DNA of 64,000 bases from Vibrio natriegens NBRC 15636 = ATCC 14048 = DSM 759. Lineage in GTDB: Bacteria > Pseudomonadota > Gammaproteobacteria > Enterobacterales > Vibrionaceae. Each line of letters starts with the position of its first letter. Position 1 is the stretch's first letter. The stretch covers positions 806,001 to 870,000 of the forward strand of contig NZ_CP141823.1 in NCBI RefSeq assembly GCF_035621455.1, read 5' to 3'. Position numbers and translations under genes: made by a program. Below the pieces are notes generated by a model that saw only the letters and a list, made by a program, of their open reading frames with translations, had not been told where the DNA came from and searched no databases. Positions 26,906 through 34,446 of this stretch are shown here, in pieces.

Positions 26906-27031
26906 AATGTTTGAGGGATAATCATCGAACAAGCGAACATTCTCGCTTAGGTTTGAGTTTCAGTTTCAATTCACAGTGTAAATTTGTTTAAAGACACTAC
27001 TCTCTCAAGAGAGATATTGATATTCTTAAAT

Positions 27032-27050
27032 GAGAAAGAGAATAATTATC
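27032..27050. promoter_or_regulatory. Putative Fur box
   Basis: The minus strand reads GATAATTATTCTCTTTCTC, matching about 14 of 19 positions of the Fur consensus. It lies 14 bases before the start of a siderophore-interacting protein gene, where bound Fur would block expression in iron-replete cells. Confidence 0.55.
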
Positions 27051-27063
27051 GAGAAAAGTAAAG

Positions 27064-27837
27064 ATGAAAAAGAAACCTGAACCTAAAGAACTTGTCGTTA
27101 CGCACACAGAAACGATTACCCCAAACATGCAGCGCCTTACTTTGCAAGGAGACGCCCTCAGCCAATTCCCGGCAGACTGTGAGGGTAGCTACATTAAGCT
27201 GCTTTTTAATCAAGATGGTGGAACCACTTTAGAAGCGATGTCTGAAGATAATCGCCCGTTGATGCGTACTTATACCATTCGCCGTTACCATCCAGAGAAA
27301 TGCAGCATTGAAGTCGATTTTGTTCGACATATCACACAAGATCTGCAATGTGGATTCGCCGCTCGCTGGGCGATGTCAGCACAGAAAGGAGACACCATCA
27401 ACATCGTTGGTCCGGGTAGTATTTCTAACCTCAATACCGACGCAGATTGGTTTTTCATGGCCGCCGATATGACTGCCCTCCCTGCTCTGTCCGCCAAAAT
27501 CCGAACGTTGTCTGAAGAAGCAAAGGGCTATGCGGTAATTAGCGTCATCTCCGCCGCAGACATTCAACCACTGCACGCGCCGGCGGGTATGGAACTGATT
27601 TGGCTGACTGAAGGACAAAATCTGGCAGACGCCGTTCGCGAATTGGAATGGTTGGAAGGGAATGCCGCCGTTTGGTGTGCTTGTGAGTTTGATTCTATGC
27701 GCGCATTACGCCAGTACTTCCGCAATGAAAAAGAAGTCGAGCGTGAAAATATCTACATCAGCAGCTACTGGAAACAAGGCGTGGCAGAAGATGGGCACAA
27801 AGTGATTAAGCGTGAAGATGCCGAATCCAATCAATAG
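27064..27837 (+). CDS. Siderophore-interacting protein (ferric-siderophore reductase, ViuB/SIP family)
   Basis: A 257-residue flavin-dependent reductase. The FAD-binding motif is seen as RTYTIRRYHPE (RxYTxR), followed by VDFVRH, GDTINIVGPGS and a C-terminal NAD(P)H-side domain (WCACEFDSMRALRQYF), ending with SYWKQGVAEDGH, the SIP-family tail. It releases iron from ferric siderophores in the cytoplasm. A Fur-like box lies in its leader. No siderophore biosynthesis or receptor genes are nearby, so it acts on siderophores handled elsewhere. Confidence 0.92.
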   Translation: MKKKPEPKELVVTHTETITPNMQRLTLQGDALSQFPADCEGSYIKLLFNQDGGTTLEAMSEDNRPLMRTYTIRRYHPEKCSIEVDFVRHITQDLQCGFAARWAMSAQKGDTINIVGPGSISNLNTDADWFFMAADMTALPALSAKIRTLSEEAKGYAVISVISAADIQPLHAPAGMELIWLTEGQNLADAVRELEWLEGNAAVWCACEFDSMRALRQYFRNEKEVERENIYISSYWKQGVAEDGHKVIKREDAESNQ

Positions 27838-27846
27838 CAATTCACG

Positions 27847-27876
27847 ATAAAAAATACGCCCGGTGGAGCCGGGCGT
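27847..27876 (-). terminator. Terminator of the uronate operon
   Basis: An 8-bp stem ACGCCCGG / CCGGGCGT with a 5-nt loop. On the minus strand it is followed by ATTTTTTATC, so it ends the leftward kdu/kdg operon. It also separates that operon from the convergent SIP gene. Confidence 0.8.
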
Positions 27877-27940
27877 CGGCAAAATGCCTAATAGCTTTTT
27901 TGACTATCAACGATAGTTTTCAGGCTTAGCAGGGTATAAA

Positions 27941-28564
27941 TCATTCAATAATTGTTGCAACTTCACGAATCAACAACGCCAGTTCGTCCCATTGCTCGTT
28001 GTCAATCAAATCGCCAGGCACCATCCAGGTTCCACCACACGCCAATACAGAAGAAATGGCCAAGTAATCTTTTACGTTACTAGGACTTACCCCACCTGTT
28101 GGCATGAATTTAACTGGGTATACCGCTGAAAGTGCTTTAAGCATTGCGGTGCCACCCGATGGCTCCGCAGGGAAAAACTTAAGGGTACGAAGGCCCATTT
28201 CCATCGCTTGTTCAACCAGGCTTGGATTATTTACACCAGGTACGATAGCGATGTTTCTCTGCTGACAATATTTAACGGTGGTTGGGTTAAAGCCCGGGCT
28301 AACAATAAAATCGACACCAGCTTCAATCGCTTCATCCACCTGAGCACTGGTTAGGACAGTGCCCGCGCCAATTAACATCTCTGGGTACGCGTCGCGCATA
28401 TTCTTGATCGCGCGTGCCGCATCTTCAGTACGAAACGTGACTTCAGCACAAGGTAGGCCGTTTTCAACCAATACCTGAGCCAATTTTACAGCCTTGCTTG
28501 CATCTTTAATTGCAATAACAGGGACTACTTTAATTTCAGAAAGTTGTTGATTTAGGTCTTTCAT
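27941..28564 (-). CDS. eda: KDPG / 4-hydroxy-2-oxoglutarate aldolase
   Basis: A 207-residue class I aldolase that cleaves 2-keto-3-deoxy-6-phosphogluconate to pyruvate and glyceraldehyde 3-phosphate. It has VLVENGLPCAEVTFRT (with the catalytic Glu), IGAGTVLTSAQVDEA, VSPGFNP, and the Schiff-base lysine in LKFFPAEPSGG; FMPTGGVSPSN binds phosphate. It is the last gene of the uronate operon, 11 bases after kdgK. A second eda for the Entner-Doudoroff pathway may exist elsewhere. Confidence 0.95.
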   Translation of the reverse strand: MKDLNQQLSEIKVVPVIAIKDASKAVKLAQVLVENGLPCAEVTFRTEDAARAIKNMRDAYPEMLIGAGTVLTSAQVDEAIEAGVDFIVSPGFNPTTVKYCQQRNIAIVPGVNNPSLVEQAMEMGLRTLKFFPAEPSGGTAMLKALSAVYPVKFMPTGGVSPSNVKDYLAISSVLACGGTWMVPGDLIDNEQWDELALLIREVATIIE

Positions 28565-28575
28565 TTCATCGTTCC

Positions 28576-29505
28576 TTAAATAGTCGGCATCGATTCGCTT
28601 GGAATGATTGCACCGCGATGTTGGATAACAGAACCAGCCACTTTGTGCCCAGCCAGCGCAGACTCAGCAACGTCTCCGCCTAGAATGCGTTTTGCAAGGT
28701 AACCTGCACTGAAAGAGTCGCCAGCTGCCGTCGTATCGACCACAGCGTCTACTTTCAATGCCGCAACGGAGTGCTGTTGGTCTTGTGTCACAACAAAACA
28801 GTCGTCCGCGCCGCGCTTAACAATGATCTCTTTCACTCCAAAGCCTTTGCTACGATTAATGGCTTCAGATTCCTCTTTGTCACCCCATAGCATGACCTCA
28901 TCATCAAAAGTCAAAAATGCCATGTCAGTAACACTGAGAATTTGCGAGTAGAAACGACGAGCCAACTCTATACTTGGCCAAAGTTTTGGCCGGAAATTGT
29001 TATCAAACGCTATCGTAACGCCCTCCTTACGGCAGGCAGCCAACAGGTCGATCAGCGTTTGACGATGCTCTTCAGCGATAATAGCTAAACTGATACCGCT
29101 CAGATAAATCATTTGATGTTGGCAAAGATCTTTAACCAAAGATTCAAAGTTTTGCTCGCGTAGCCAATATTTTGCTGCAGCGTCTTCACGCCAGTAAAAG
29201 AAACTTCGTTCACCATCGTCCGCGGTTTCAATCGCATAAATGCCCGGCAATTTATCTTCAGAGAAGTAGACCATGTCGGTGTTGATGCCTTCGTCCTGCC
29301 AAGCTGTCAGCATTTCGCGGCTAAACGGATCGAGTCCCAGCCCAGTCACATAGGATGTTTCGACGCCATGTTGTTGGGTTAAACGAGACAGGTAAACAGC
29401 AGTATTGAGGGTATCACCACCAAAACCTTGCTGTAGCACGCCATGATGTTTCCTTAGCTCCACCATACATTCACCGATGATAGCGACGCGACTGATTGGG
29501 TTCAT
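28576..29505 (-). CDS. kdgK: 2-Keto-3-deoxygluconate kinase KdgK (PfkB family)
   Basis: A 309-residue PfkB-type sugar kinase, phosphorylating KDG to KDPG. The C-terminal signature DTTAAGDSFSAGYLAKR followed by GSVIQHRGAIIPSESMP matches E. coli KdgK closely. The N-terminus VAIIGECMVEL and GFGGDTLNTAVYLSRL form the substrate face. The ATG at 29505 has a consensus AAGGAGG seven bases upstream; the longer frame to 29544 runs through that site and is rejected. Confidence 0.95.
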   Translation of the reverse strand: MNPISRVAIIGECMVELRKHHGVLQQGFGGDTLNTAVYLSRLTQQHGVETSYVTGLGLDPFSREMLTAWQDEGINTDMVYFSEDKLPGIYAIETADDGERSFFYWREDAAAKYWLREQNFESLVKDLCQHQMIYLSGISLAIIAEEHRQTLIDLLAACRKEGVTIAFDNNFRPKLWPSIELARRFYSQILSVTDMAFLTFDDEVMLWGDKEESEAINRSKGFGVKEIIVKRGADDCFVVTQDQQHSVAALKVDAVVDTTAAGDSFSAGYLAKRILGGDVAESALAGHKVAGSVIQHRGAIIPSESMPTI

Positions 29506-29581
29506 GGGAGCCTCCTTAGTGGTACAAAAAATAAGCCAGCACAATGGCTGGCTTGTACTTAATTCCCGATAAATTAAGTAA

Positions 29582-30217
29582 TTAGTCCAGTAGAGACTTC
29601 ACGTATTCTGCGATCTCAGGCACTTGGCAATGTGCGAAGAAGCACTCTTGGAATTGCGCACTACCAACAGCCGTTTTCACTAGCTCTTGATCGATGGCAC
29701 GTAAGCCTTCAACCACATCTTTAGAGACTGCGGCTTTTACGTCGTTCAAGATCGCAGCGTTAGCTTGCTGAGGCGCTGCTCGCTCGATAGGGTAACCTTC
29801 ACCACGATTTCCAGTGAACGCTTTTTCGAAGATGTAACGCACGTTCAGTTCACCAGCCCAACCAAAACCTTTAGCGAAGGCTAGAGAGATAGCGTTGCCG
29901 TTGTTGATTTGGTTGAACAGGAATGCATCAGATGGCTCCAGGCAGTAGCCACAAACCACACCCGGGTGTAGGTTGCTTGACATCAGCGCGCCTTGGCCAG
30001 TTCCACAACCCGTTACCACGAAATCTACTGCTTTTGAGTTCACTAGGATATTCGCCATGATACCTAAGTGGACGTACGTTAGATGATGATCATTTTCATC
30101 AGTCATACCAACGTTAAATACTTCGTGGCCAAGACCACCCGCTACAGTGTTTAATTCACCAGCCACCATTGCATTTTTCGCGGCTTGGCTGTTTTCCATC
30201 ATTAGTGCAATTTTCAT
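29582..30217 (-). CDS. RpiB/LacA/LacB-family isomerase, likely unsaturated-uronate (DKI) isomerase
   Basis: A 211-residue protein. The first about 150 residues have the RpiB fold (MKIALMMENSQAAKNAM; TGCGTGQGALMSSNLHPGV with the active-site Cys and glycine loop; GNAISLAF). A C-terminal extension of about 60 residues is absent from ribose-5-phosphate isomerase B (149 residues in E. coli). In streptococci a longer RpiB-family enzyme, DhuI, isomerises 4-deoxy-5-threo-hexosulose uronate. Here the gene occupies the slot normally held by cupin-type KduI, between kduD and kdgK. I infer the same reaction. The ribosome-binding site is GGAGT. Confidence 0.8.
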   Translation of the reverse strand: MKIALMMENSQAAKNAMVAGELNTVAGGLGHEVFNVGMTDENDHHLTYVHLGIMANILVNSKAVDFVVTGCGTGQGALMSSNLHPGVVCGYCLEPSDAFLFNQINNGNAISLAFAKGFGWAGELNVRYIFEKAFTGNRGEGYPIERAAPQQANAAILNDVKAAVSKDVVEGLRAIDQELVKTAVGSAQFQECFFAHCQVPEIAEYVKSLLD

Positions 30218-30276
30218 CTGTTACTCCTGCGGTACAAACCGCATTCAAAAAGTTTCTTAAACAAAATTCTTAGAAT

Positions 30277-30840
30277 CTATGACCTTTCAAGCTGATTTTG
30301 ATCAGTTTGTAGCGTCTTCACACAAGGCGGAAGCTTTGGCTCCAGTCGCTGGCGATATAAACGGTAAATTGTCATTGAATTCATAACGATCACGGTCATT
30401 TCCAGCAGTGTCCCCCCAATAGAACCCACCAGAATATTGTTGGTCAGCCAACAACAAGCACCAATCAAAAAGCCCACGCGCATCTGAATTCCCGACAAGC
30501 AGAATACAGAGTAGGTCCCGATAATCGTTCCCAAAATAGGCCAAATGTCACGCCACTGCTCAGCAGCCCAATAACCACTAACTAAACTGATAACAATAAA
30601 TGCAGCAGCAATTCGCTTCGACGAAACAAATATTGCTGTGGTCGTTCTGATTGTCGACAGGAACGCCCCAAGCGCTGAGGTCATTGAACCAAGCAATAAA
30701 AAATGGAGAAGATGATTGAGATTAAATATCAGCATCAAGATTTTTAGGCGTTTATCATTTTTTTGGTAAAAGACGGAGAATCCCAATCCAAAACTAATAA
30801 ACCCTACTACTTGCGCTAATGTTGCAGTATCCACAATCAA
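30277..30840 (-). CDS. YgjV-family inner membrane protein
   Basis: A 187-residue hydrophobic protein with about six membrane segments. The N-terminus AQVVGFISFGLGFSVFYQKNDKRLK and the CCWLTNNILVGSIGGTLLE stretch are characteristic of the Imp-YgjV family. Its function is unknown. It is embedded between kduD (15 bases) and the isomerase gene (59 bases) on the same strand. A role in uronate or sugar-acid movement is possible but not shown by sequence. Confidence 0.85.
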   Translation of the reverse strand: MIVDTATLAQVVGFISFGLGFSVFYQKNDKRLKILMLIFNLNHLLHFLLLGSMTSALGAFLSTIRTTTAIFVSSKRIAAAFIVISLVSGYWAAEQWRDIWPILGTIIGTYSVFCLSGIQMRVGFLIGACCWLTNNILVGSIGGTLLEMTVIVMNSMTIYRLYRQRLEPKLPPCVKTLQTDQNQLERS

Positions 30841-30855
30841 CTTCTCACAAATCGA

Positions 30856-31617
30856 TTAGCGAGCTAACCAGCCACCATCAACCGCGATCGTGTAACCATT
30901 GATATAGTCAGCCGCTTTTGACGCCAAAAATACACAAGGGCCAGCTAAATCTTCAGGCAAGCCCCAGCGTTCAGCAGGGATACGTTCAAGGATGGCAGCG
31001 TTACGCTCTTCGTCAGCACGTAAAGCAGCGGTGTTGTTTGTTGCCATGTAACCTGGTGCAATCGCGTTCACGTTAATGTCGTGACTTGCCCATTCGTTCG
31101 CCATTAGGCGCGTAACACCCATCACGCCGCTCTTAGAGGCAGTGTATGAAGGAACGCGGATACCGCCTTGGAAAGACAGCATAGATGCGACGTTGATGAT
31201 CTTGCCACCTTCACCTTGAGCGATGAACTGCTTTGCAACGGCTTGAGACATAAAGAACACCGATTTGATGTTAATGTTCATTACGTCATCCCAATCTTGC
31301 TCAGAAAACTCGATCGCATCTTCGCGACGGATGATACCTGCATTGTTTACCAGAATATCAATGCGGCCCAGCTCTGTGACTGCGCGATCAACGATTGAAG
31401 GGATGTCATCCAGCGTCATTAGGTTAGCGCGAACATCAACAAATTTACGGCCTTCGGCTTCAATTTTCTCAATAGTTTCTGTCGGTTCAATGATGTTTAC
31501 GCCCACGATATCACAACCGGCTTTTGCTAAACCAAGCGCCATACCTTGGCCAAGACCAGTGTCACAACCCGTAACAATGGCTACTTTGCCTTCAAGGTTA
31601 AATGAATCAAGAATCAT
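30856..31617 (-). CDS. kduD: 2-Keto-3-deoxygluconate 5-dehydrogenase KduD
   Basis: A 253-residue short-chain dehydrogenase, the length of E. coli KduD. It reduces 2,5-diketo-3-deoxygluconate to KDG with NAD(P)H. Motifs: nucleotide loop TGCDTGLGQG, NNAGIIRR, the catalytic Ser in INVASMLSFQGG and YTASKSG, and C-terminal GYTIAVDGGWLAR. The ATG at 31617 is preceded by GAGGAAA; a longer frame to 31683 lies within the promoter region. It is first in the leftward operon and faces kdgR across a palindromic operator. Confidence 0.95.
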   Translation of the reverse strand: MILDSFNLEGKVAIVTGCDTGLGQGMALGLAKAGCDIVGVNIIEPTETIEKIEAEGRKFVDVRANLMTLDDIPSIVDRAVTELGRIDILVNNAGIIRREDAIEFSEQDWDDVMNINIKSVFFMSQAVAKQFIAQGEGGKIINVASMLSFQGGIRVPSYTASKSGVMGVTRLMANEWASHDINVNAIAPGYMATNNTAALRADEERNAAILERIPAERWGLPEDLAGPCVFLASKAADYINGYTIAVDGGWLAR

Positions 31618-31715
31618 GTCTTTTTCCTCAATAATTAGATAATTCGTGATTTGGCGACTGGCCATGTCACTTTCTACACACATATACTGAATAAAAAAGA
31701 AATTAGTTTCAATTA

Positions 31716-31738
31716 TTTTTGAAAAGACGTTTCAAAAA
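31716..31738. promoter_or_regulatory. Candidate KdgR operator
   Basis: TTTTTGAAA (31716-31724) and TTTCAAAAA (31730-31738) form a perfect 9-bp inverted repeat separated by five bases (AGACG). The TGAAA-N5-TTTCA core matches the KdgR operator form known from enterobacteria (TGAAA ... TTTCA). It lies between divergent kduD (start 31617) and kdgR (start 31872). A second, weaker GAAATTAGTTTC element overlaps the left flank (31700-31710). Confidence 0.7.
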
Positions 31739-31871
31739 ATAGATTACGATCCAATTTTTCTGCACCGAACCCCAATTTAATTCCAAATTATTGAAAAGGT
31801 ATTTTATAAATACTAGTGCTACAGATTTTATAAGATATAATGAAGCAAACAAAAAATTCACAAGGACATCA

Positions 31872-32654
31872 ATGAAAACCTCAAATCAACCTGAAGCAGT
31901 TTCATCAGTACTGAAAGTGTTTCACATTCTTCAAGCACTAGGGGAGCAAAAATCCATCGGTGTATCCGATCTTTCCCAACGACTAATGATGTCGAAAGCA
32001 ACAACATACCGTTTTCTACAAACAATGAAGTCACTAGGCTACGTATCGCAAGAAGGTGAAGACGATAAGTACTCACTAACACTCAAGCTGTTTGAGTTGG
32101 GATCAAAATCGCTCGAGTATGTTGATCTGATTGAACTGGCCGACAAAGAAATGCGTCATATTTCAGAACAAACCAATGAAGCCTTGCACCTGGGTGCTCT
32201 GGATGACAATGCCATCATTTACATCCACAAAATCGATTCTGGCTACAACCTACGCATGCAATCGCGCATTGGTCGCCGTAACCCTCTTTACAGTACTGCT
32301 ATTGGTAAAGTTCTACTTTCTGAGCGCGATGAAAGCTTCGTCCGTGAGGTGTTAAGCGGTGTAGAATTTATTAAGCACACTGAAAAAACGCTAGAAAACA
32401 CGGAACAAGTGCTAGAAGAATTGGCAAAAGTGCGCGCTCAACACTTTGCAGAAGATAACGAAGAGCAAGAACCTGGCCTTCGCTGTATCGCAGCGCCGGT
32501 TTATAACCGCTTTGGTCAAATCATTGCTGCTCTGTCTATCTCATTCCCTGTTATTCGCTTTGAAGAAGAACGAATGGAAGAGTATGTTGGCTTATTGCAT
32601 CAAGCAGGCAAAAATATTTCCGAGCACTTGGGATATCATAACTACCCCGCATAG
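31872..32654 (+). CDS. kdgR: IclR-family transcriptional regulator KdgR
   Basis: A 260-residue IclR-type regulator. The N-terminal helix-turn-helix spans about residues 15-65 (VLKVFHILQALGEQKSIGVSD ... MSKATTYRFLQTMKSLGYV). The C-terminal effector domain has HLGALDDNAIIYIHKIDS, GRRNPLYSTAIGKVLLS and GLRCIAAPVYN. In enterobacteria KdgR represses pectin/uronate genes and is released by KDG or DKII. The ATG at 31872 has AAGGA at the right distance; an upstream in-frame ATG at 31791 would run through the promoter. It is divergent from the kduD operon. Confidence 0.92.
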   Translation: MKTSNQPEAVSSVLKVFHILQALGEQKSIGVSDLSQRLMMSKATTYRFLQTMKSLGYVSQEGEDDKYSLTLKLFELGSKSLEYVDLIELADKEMRHISEQTNEALHLGALDDNAIIYIHKIDSGYNLRMQSRIGRRNPLYSTAIGKVLLSERDESFVREVLSGVEFIKHTEKTLENTEQVLEELAKVRAQHFAEDNEEQEPGLRCIAAPVYNRFGQIIAALSISFPVIRFEEERMEEYVGLLHQAGKNISEHLGYHNYPA

Positions 32655-32659
32655 TCTGG

Positions 32660-32681
32660 AAAGCAGCTAGACGGCTGCTTT
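32660..32681 (+). terminator. Terminator of kdgR
   Basis: An 8-bp perfect stem AAAGCAGC / GCTGCTTT with a 6-nt loop (TAGACG), five bases after the stop. The following sequence TATTG is a poor T-tract. Confidence 0.65.
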
Positions 32682-32721
32682 ATTGCCTACTTTATAAATC
32701 TTTATTGCCTACTTTATAAAT
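32678..32721. repeat. 22-bp tandem duplication
   Basis: The unit CTTTATTGCCTACTTTATAA plus AT occurs twice without a gap or mismatch, at 32678-32699 and 32700-32721, directly after the kdgR terminator. It looks like a recent slippage or short duplication, in noncoding sequence between convergent genes. Confidence 0.95.
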
Positions 32722-32784
32722 GTTGAGAGGGCGATTAAATTTCGCAATTTACCTTATGTAACGCTTCGGCAGCTGATGCGCTGA

Positions 32785-33654
32785 TCACGCCAACTCTTTC
32801 GCTAAAAAGTCGATGAGTAATCTAACTTTAGGCGATAGTTTATGACTTGGTGGATACAGCGCCCAAATACCTTCACGATCGTCCCGGTAATCACTGAGCA
32901 CTTCGACGAGTTCACCGCAATCTAACGCCTCTTGAACGTAATAATCCGGTAACTGCACTAAACCAAGCCCACGCTTTGCCGCATCCACTAAAGCGAAACC
33001 ACTGTTGCATTTGATCCGTCCAGAGACGCGCAACGACTTCTCTCGGTTCTGCTCTTTGAAATGCCAGTAATCGACAGAACCCACCAAACACTGATGACGC
33101 CCTAACTCTGATAGTGTATGGGGTTCGCCAAATCGTTCCAGATAATTAGGGCTCGCACAGACATACATTTGGCGTGAAGAAAGGCGCTTAGCAATCATAC
33201 TTGAGTCTTGTAATCGCCCCAGGCGTATGGCCACATCCACCCCTTTCTCTATCAAGTCGAGTCGCTGGTTGGTCAGAATCAAGTCGAGATTCACCTGAGG
33301 ATGCCTCTCTAAGAACTGATGCAATAATGGCGCAAGGTTCATTTCTCCATAGGTAACCGGAGCCGTCACCCGCAGTATGCCTTTTGGCTCTGCCTGCATT
33401 TGAGTCACGGCAAGCTCGGCTAACTCTAGTCCTTCTAACAGGTGCTTACACTGCTGATAATACAGCTGACCTGCCTCAGAAAGAGAAACTTTACGCGTGG
33501 TACGATGCAGCAATTTCACCGCTAAACGTTGCTCTAGCGCGGAAACTCGACGACTGATCTGTGCAACCGATGTTTTAAGTTTATTTGCAGCGCCAGTGAA
33601 ACTGTTTGTCTCTGCAACGGCTACAAACTCAGTAACACCTTCCCAATTCGCCAT
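32785..33654 (-). CDS. LysR-family transcriptional regulator
   Basis: A 289-residue LysR protein. The N-terminal helix-turn-helix is FVAVAETNSFTGAANKLKTSVAQISRRVSALEQRL; the effector domain includes GILRVTAPVTYGEMNLAPLLHQF. It resembles the CrgA/AaeR-like subgroup. It is divergent from the HD-domain and class II aldolase genes, with a 177-bp promoter region between, and likely controls them. The ligand is unknown. Confidence 0.92.
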   Translation of the reverse strand: MANWEGVTEFVAVAETNSFTGAANKLKTSVAQISRRVSALEQRLAVKLLHRTTRKVSLSEAGQLYYQQCKHLLEGLELAELAVTQMQAEPKGILRVTAPVTYGEMNLAPLLHQFLERHPQVNLDLILTNQRLDLIEKGVDVAIRLGRLQDSSMIAKRLSSRQMYVCASPNYLERFGEPHTLSELGRHQCLVGSVDYWHFKEQNREKSLRVSGRIKCNSGFALVDAAKRGLGLVQLPDYYVQEALDCGELVEVLSDYRDDREGIWALYPPSHKLSPKVRLLIDFLAKELA

Positions 33655-33831
33655 TTCTCTGTTCCCGTCAAATCATTTAACGACAACATTGTCACACAAA
33701 CTCTGACCGGGAGAAACTTCCCTTTATCTATACCCCTCAATACAAAAAGTTAATTAAATGTAAACGATTTAACATTGAGCAAACATGAGCTGTGTTTTTA
33801 TAGCGTCTGAATCCACAAGTAGGACAGAAGA

Positions 33832-34434
33832 ATGACCAAGCACAATACCCCATTAGCTGGTTTTACTCATATGGAACATGGCACAGCACAAGACTGGAAG
33901 ATCATCGCGGAACAATTTGTTGATTATGCGGGAGAATTACCAGACAGAATCATCAAACACCTTTTATTGCTTGATGGTGATTTTGGTGGCTTTCAGGTTG
34001 ATCGGCTCACACACAGCCTCCAATGTGCAACACTCGCCTATCGAGATGGTAAGGATGACGAGTACGTAGTGTGTGCGCTACTGCATGATATTGGCGATAC
34101 GTTGGGTTCGTACAACCACCCAGATATCGCCGCCACAATCCTCGAGCCTTTCGTCAGTGAAGAGAATCACTGGATGATCAAACATCATGGTATTTTCCAG
34201 GGATATTACTTCTTCCATCACTTGAATATGGACAGAGAGATGCACAAAGCGTACATCGATCATCCTTGTTACCAACGCACCCTGGAGTTTGTGCGTAAAT
34301 ATGACGCGCCAGCCTTTGATCCTGAATTAGACACCCTACCGCTAGAATTCTTTGAGCCGATGATCCGCAAGGTATTTGAGCGTCCCGTTCGTTCGATTTA
34401 CAAACAAGCTCAAGACAAAATAGCAGCAGAATAG
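33832..34434 (+). CDS. HD-domain protein, possibly a PhnZ/TmpB-like diiron oxygenase
   Basis: A 200-residue HD-domain protein. The metal-site motifs are readable: LTHSLQCATLAYRDGKDDEYVVCALLHDIGD (H ... HD), DIAATILEPFVSEENHWMIKHHGIFQGYYFFHH (two further histidines), and later KAYIDHPCYQRT and FDPELDTLPLEFFEPM. This layout recalls the mixed-valent diiron oxygenases PhnZ and TmpB more than nucleotide phosphohydrolases. It is cotranscribed with a class II aldolase gene 12 bases downstream. The reaction is not established; an organophosphonate or polyol substrate is a guess. Confidence 0.8.
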   Translation: MTKHNTPLAGFTHMEHGTAQDWKIIAEQFVDYAGELPDRIIKHLLLLDGDFGGFQVDRLTHSLQCATLAYRDGKDDEYVVCALLHDIGDTLGSYNHPDIAATILEPFVSEENHWMIKHHGIFQGYYFFHHLNMDREMHKAYIDHPCYQRTLEFVRKYDAPAFDPELDTLPLEFFEPMIRKVFERPVRSIYKQAQDKIAAE

Positions 34435-34446
34435 GGAGAGGCGATC

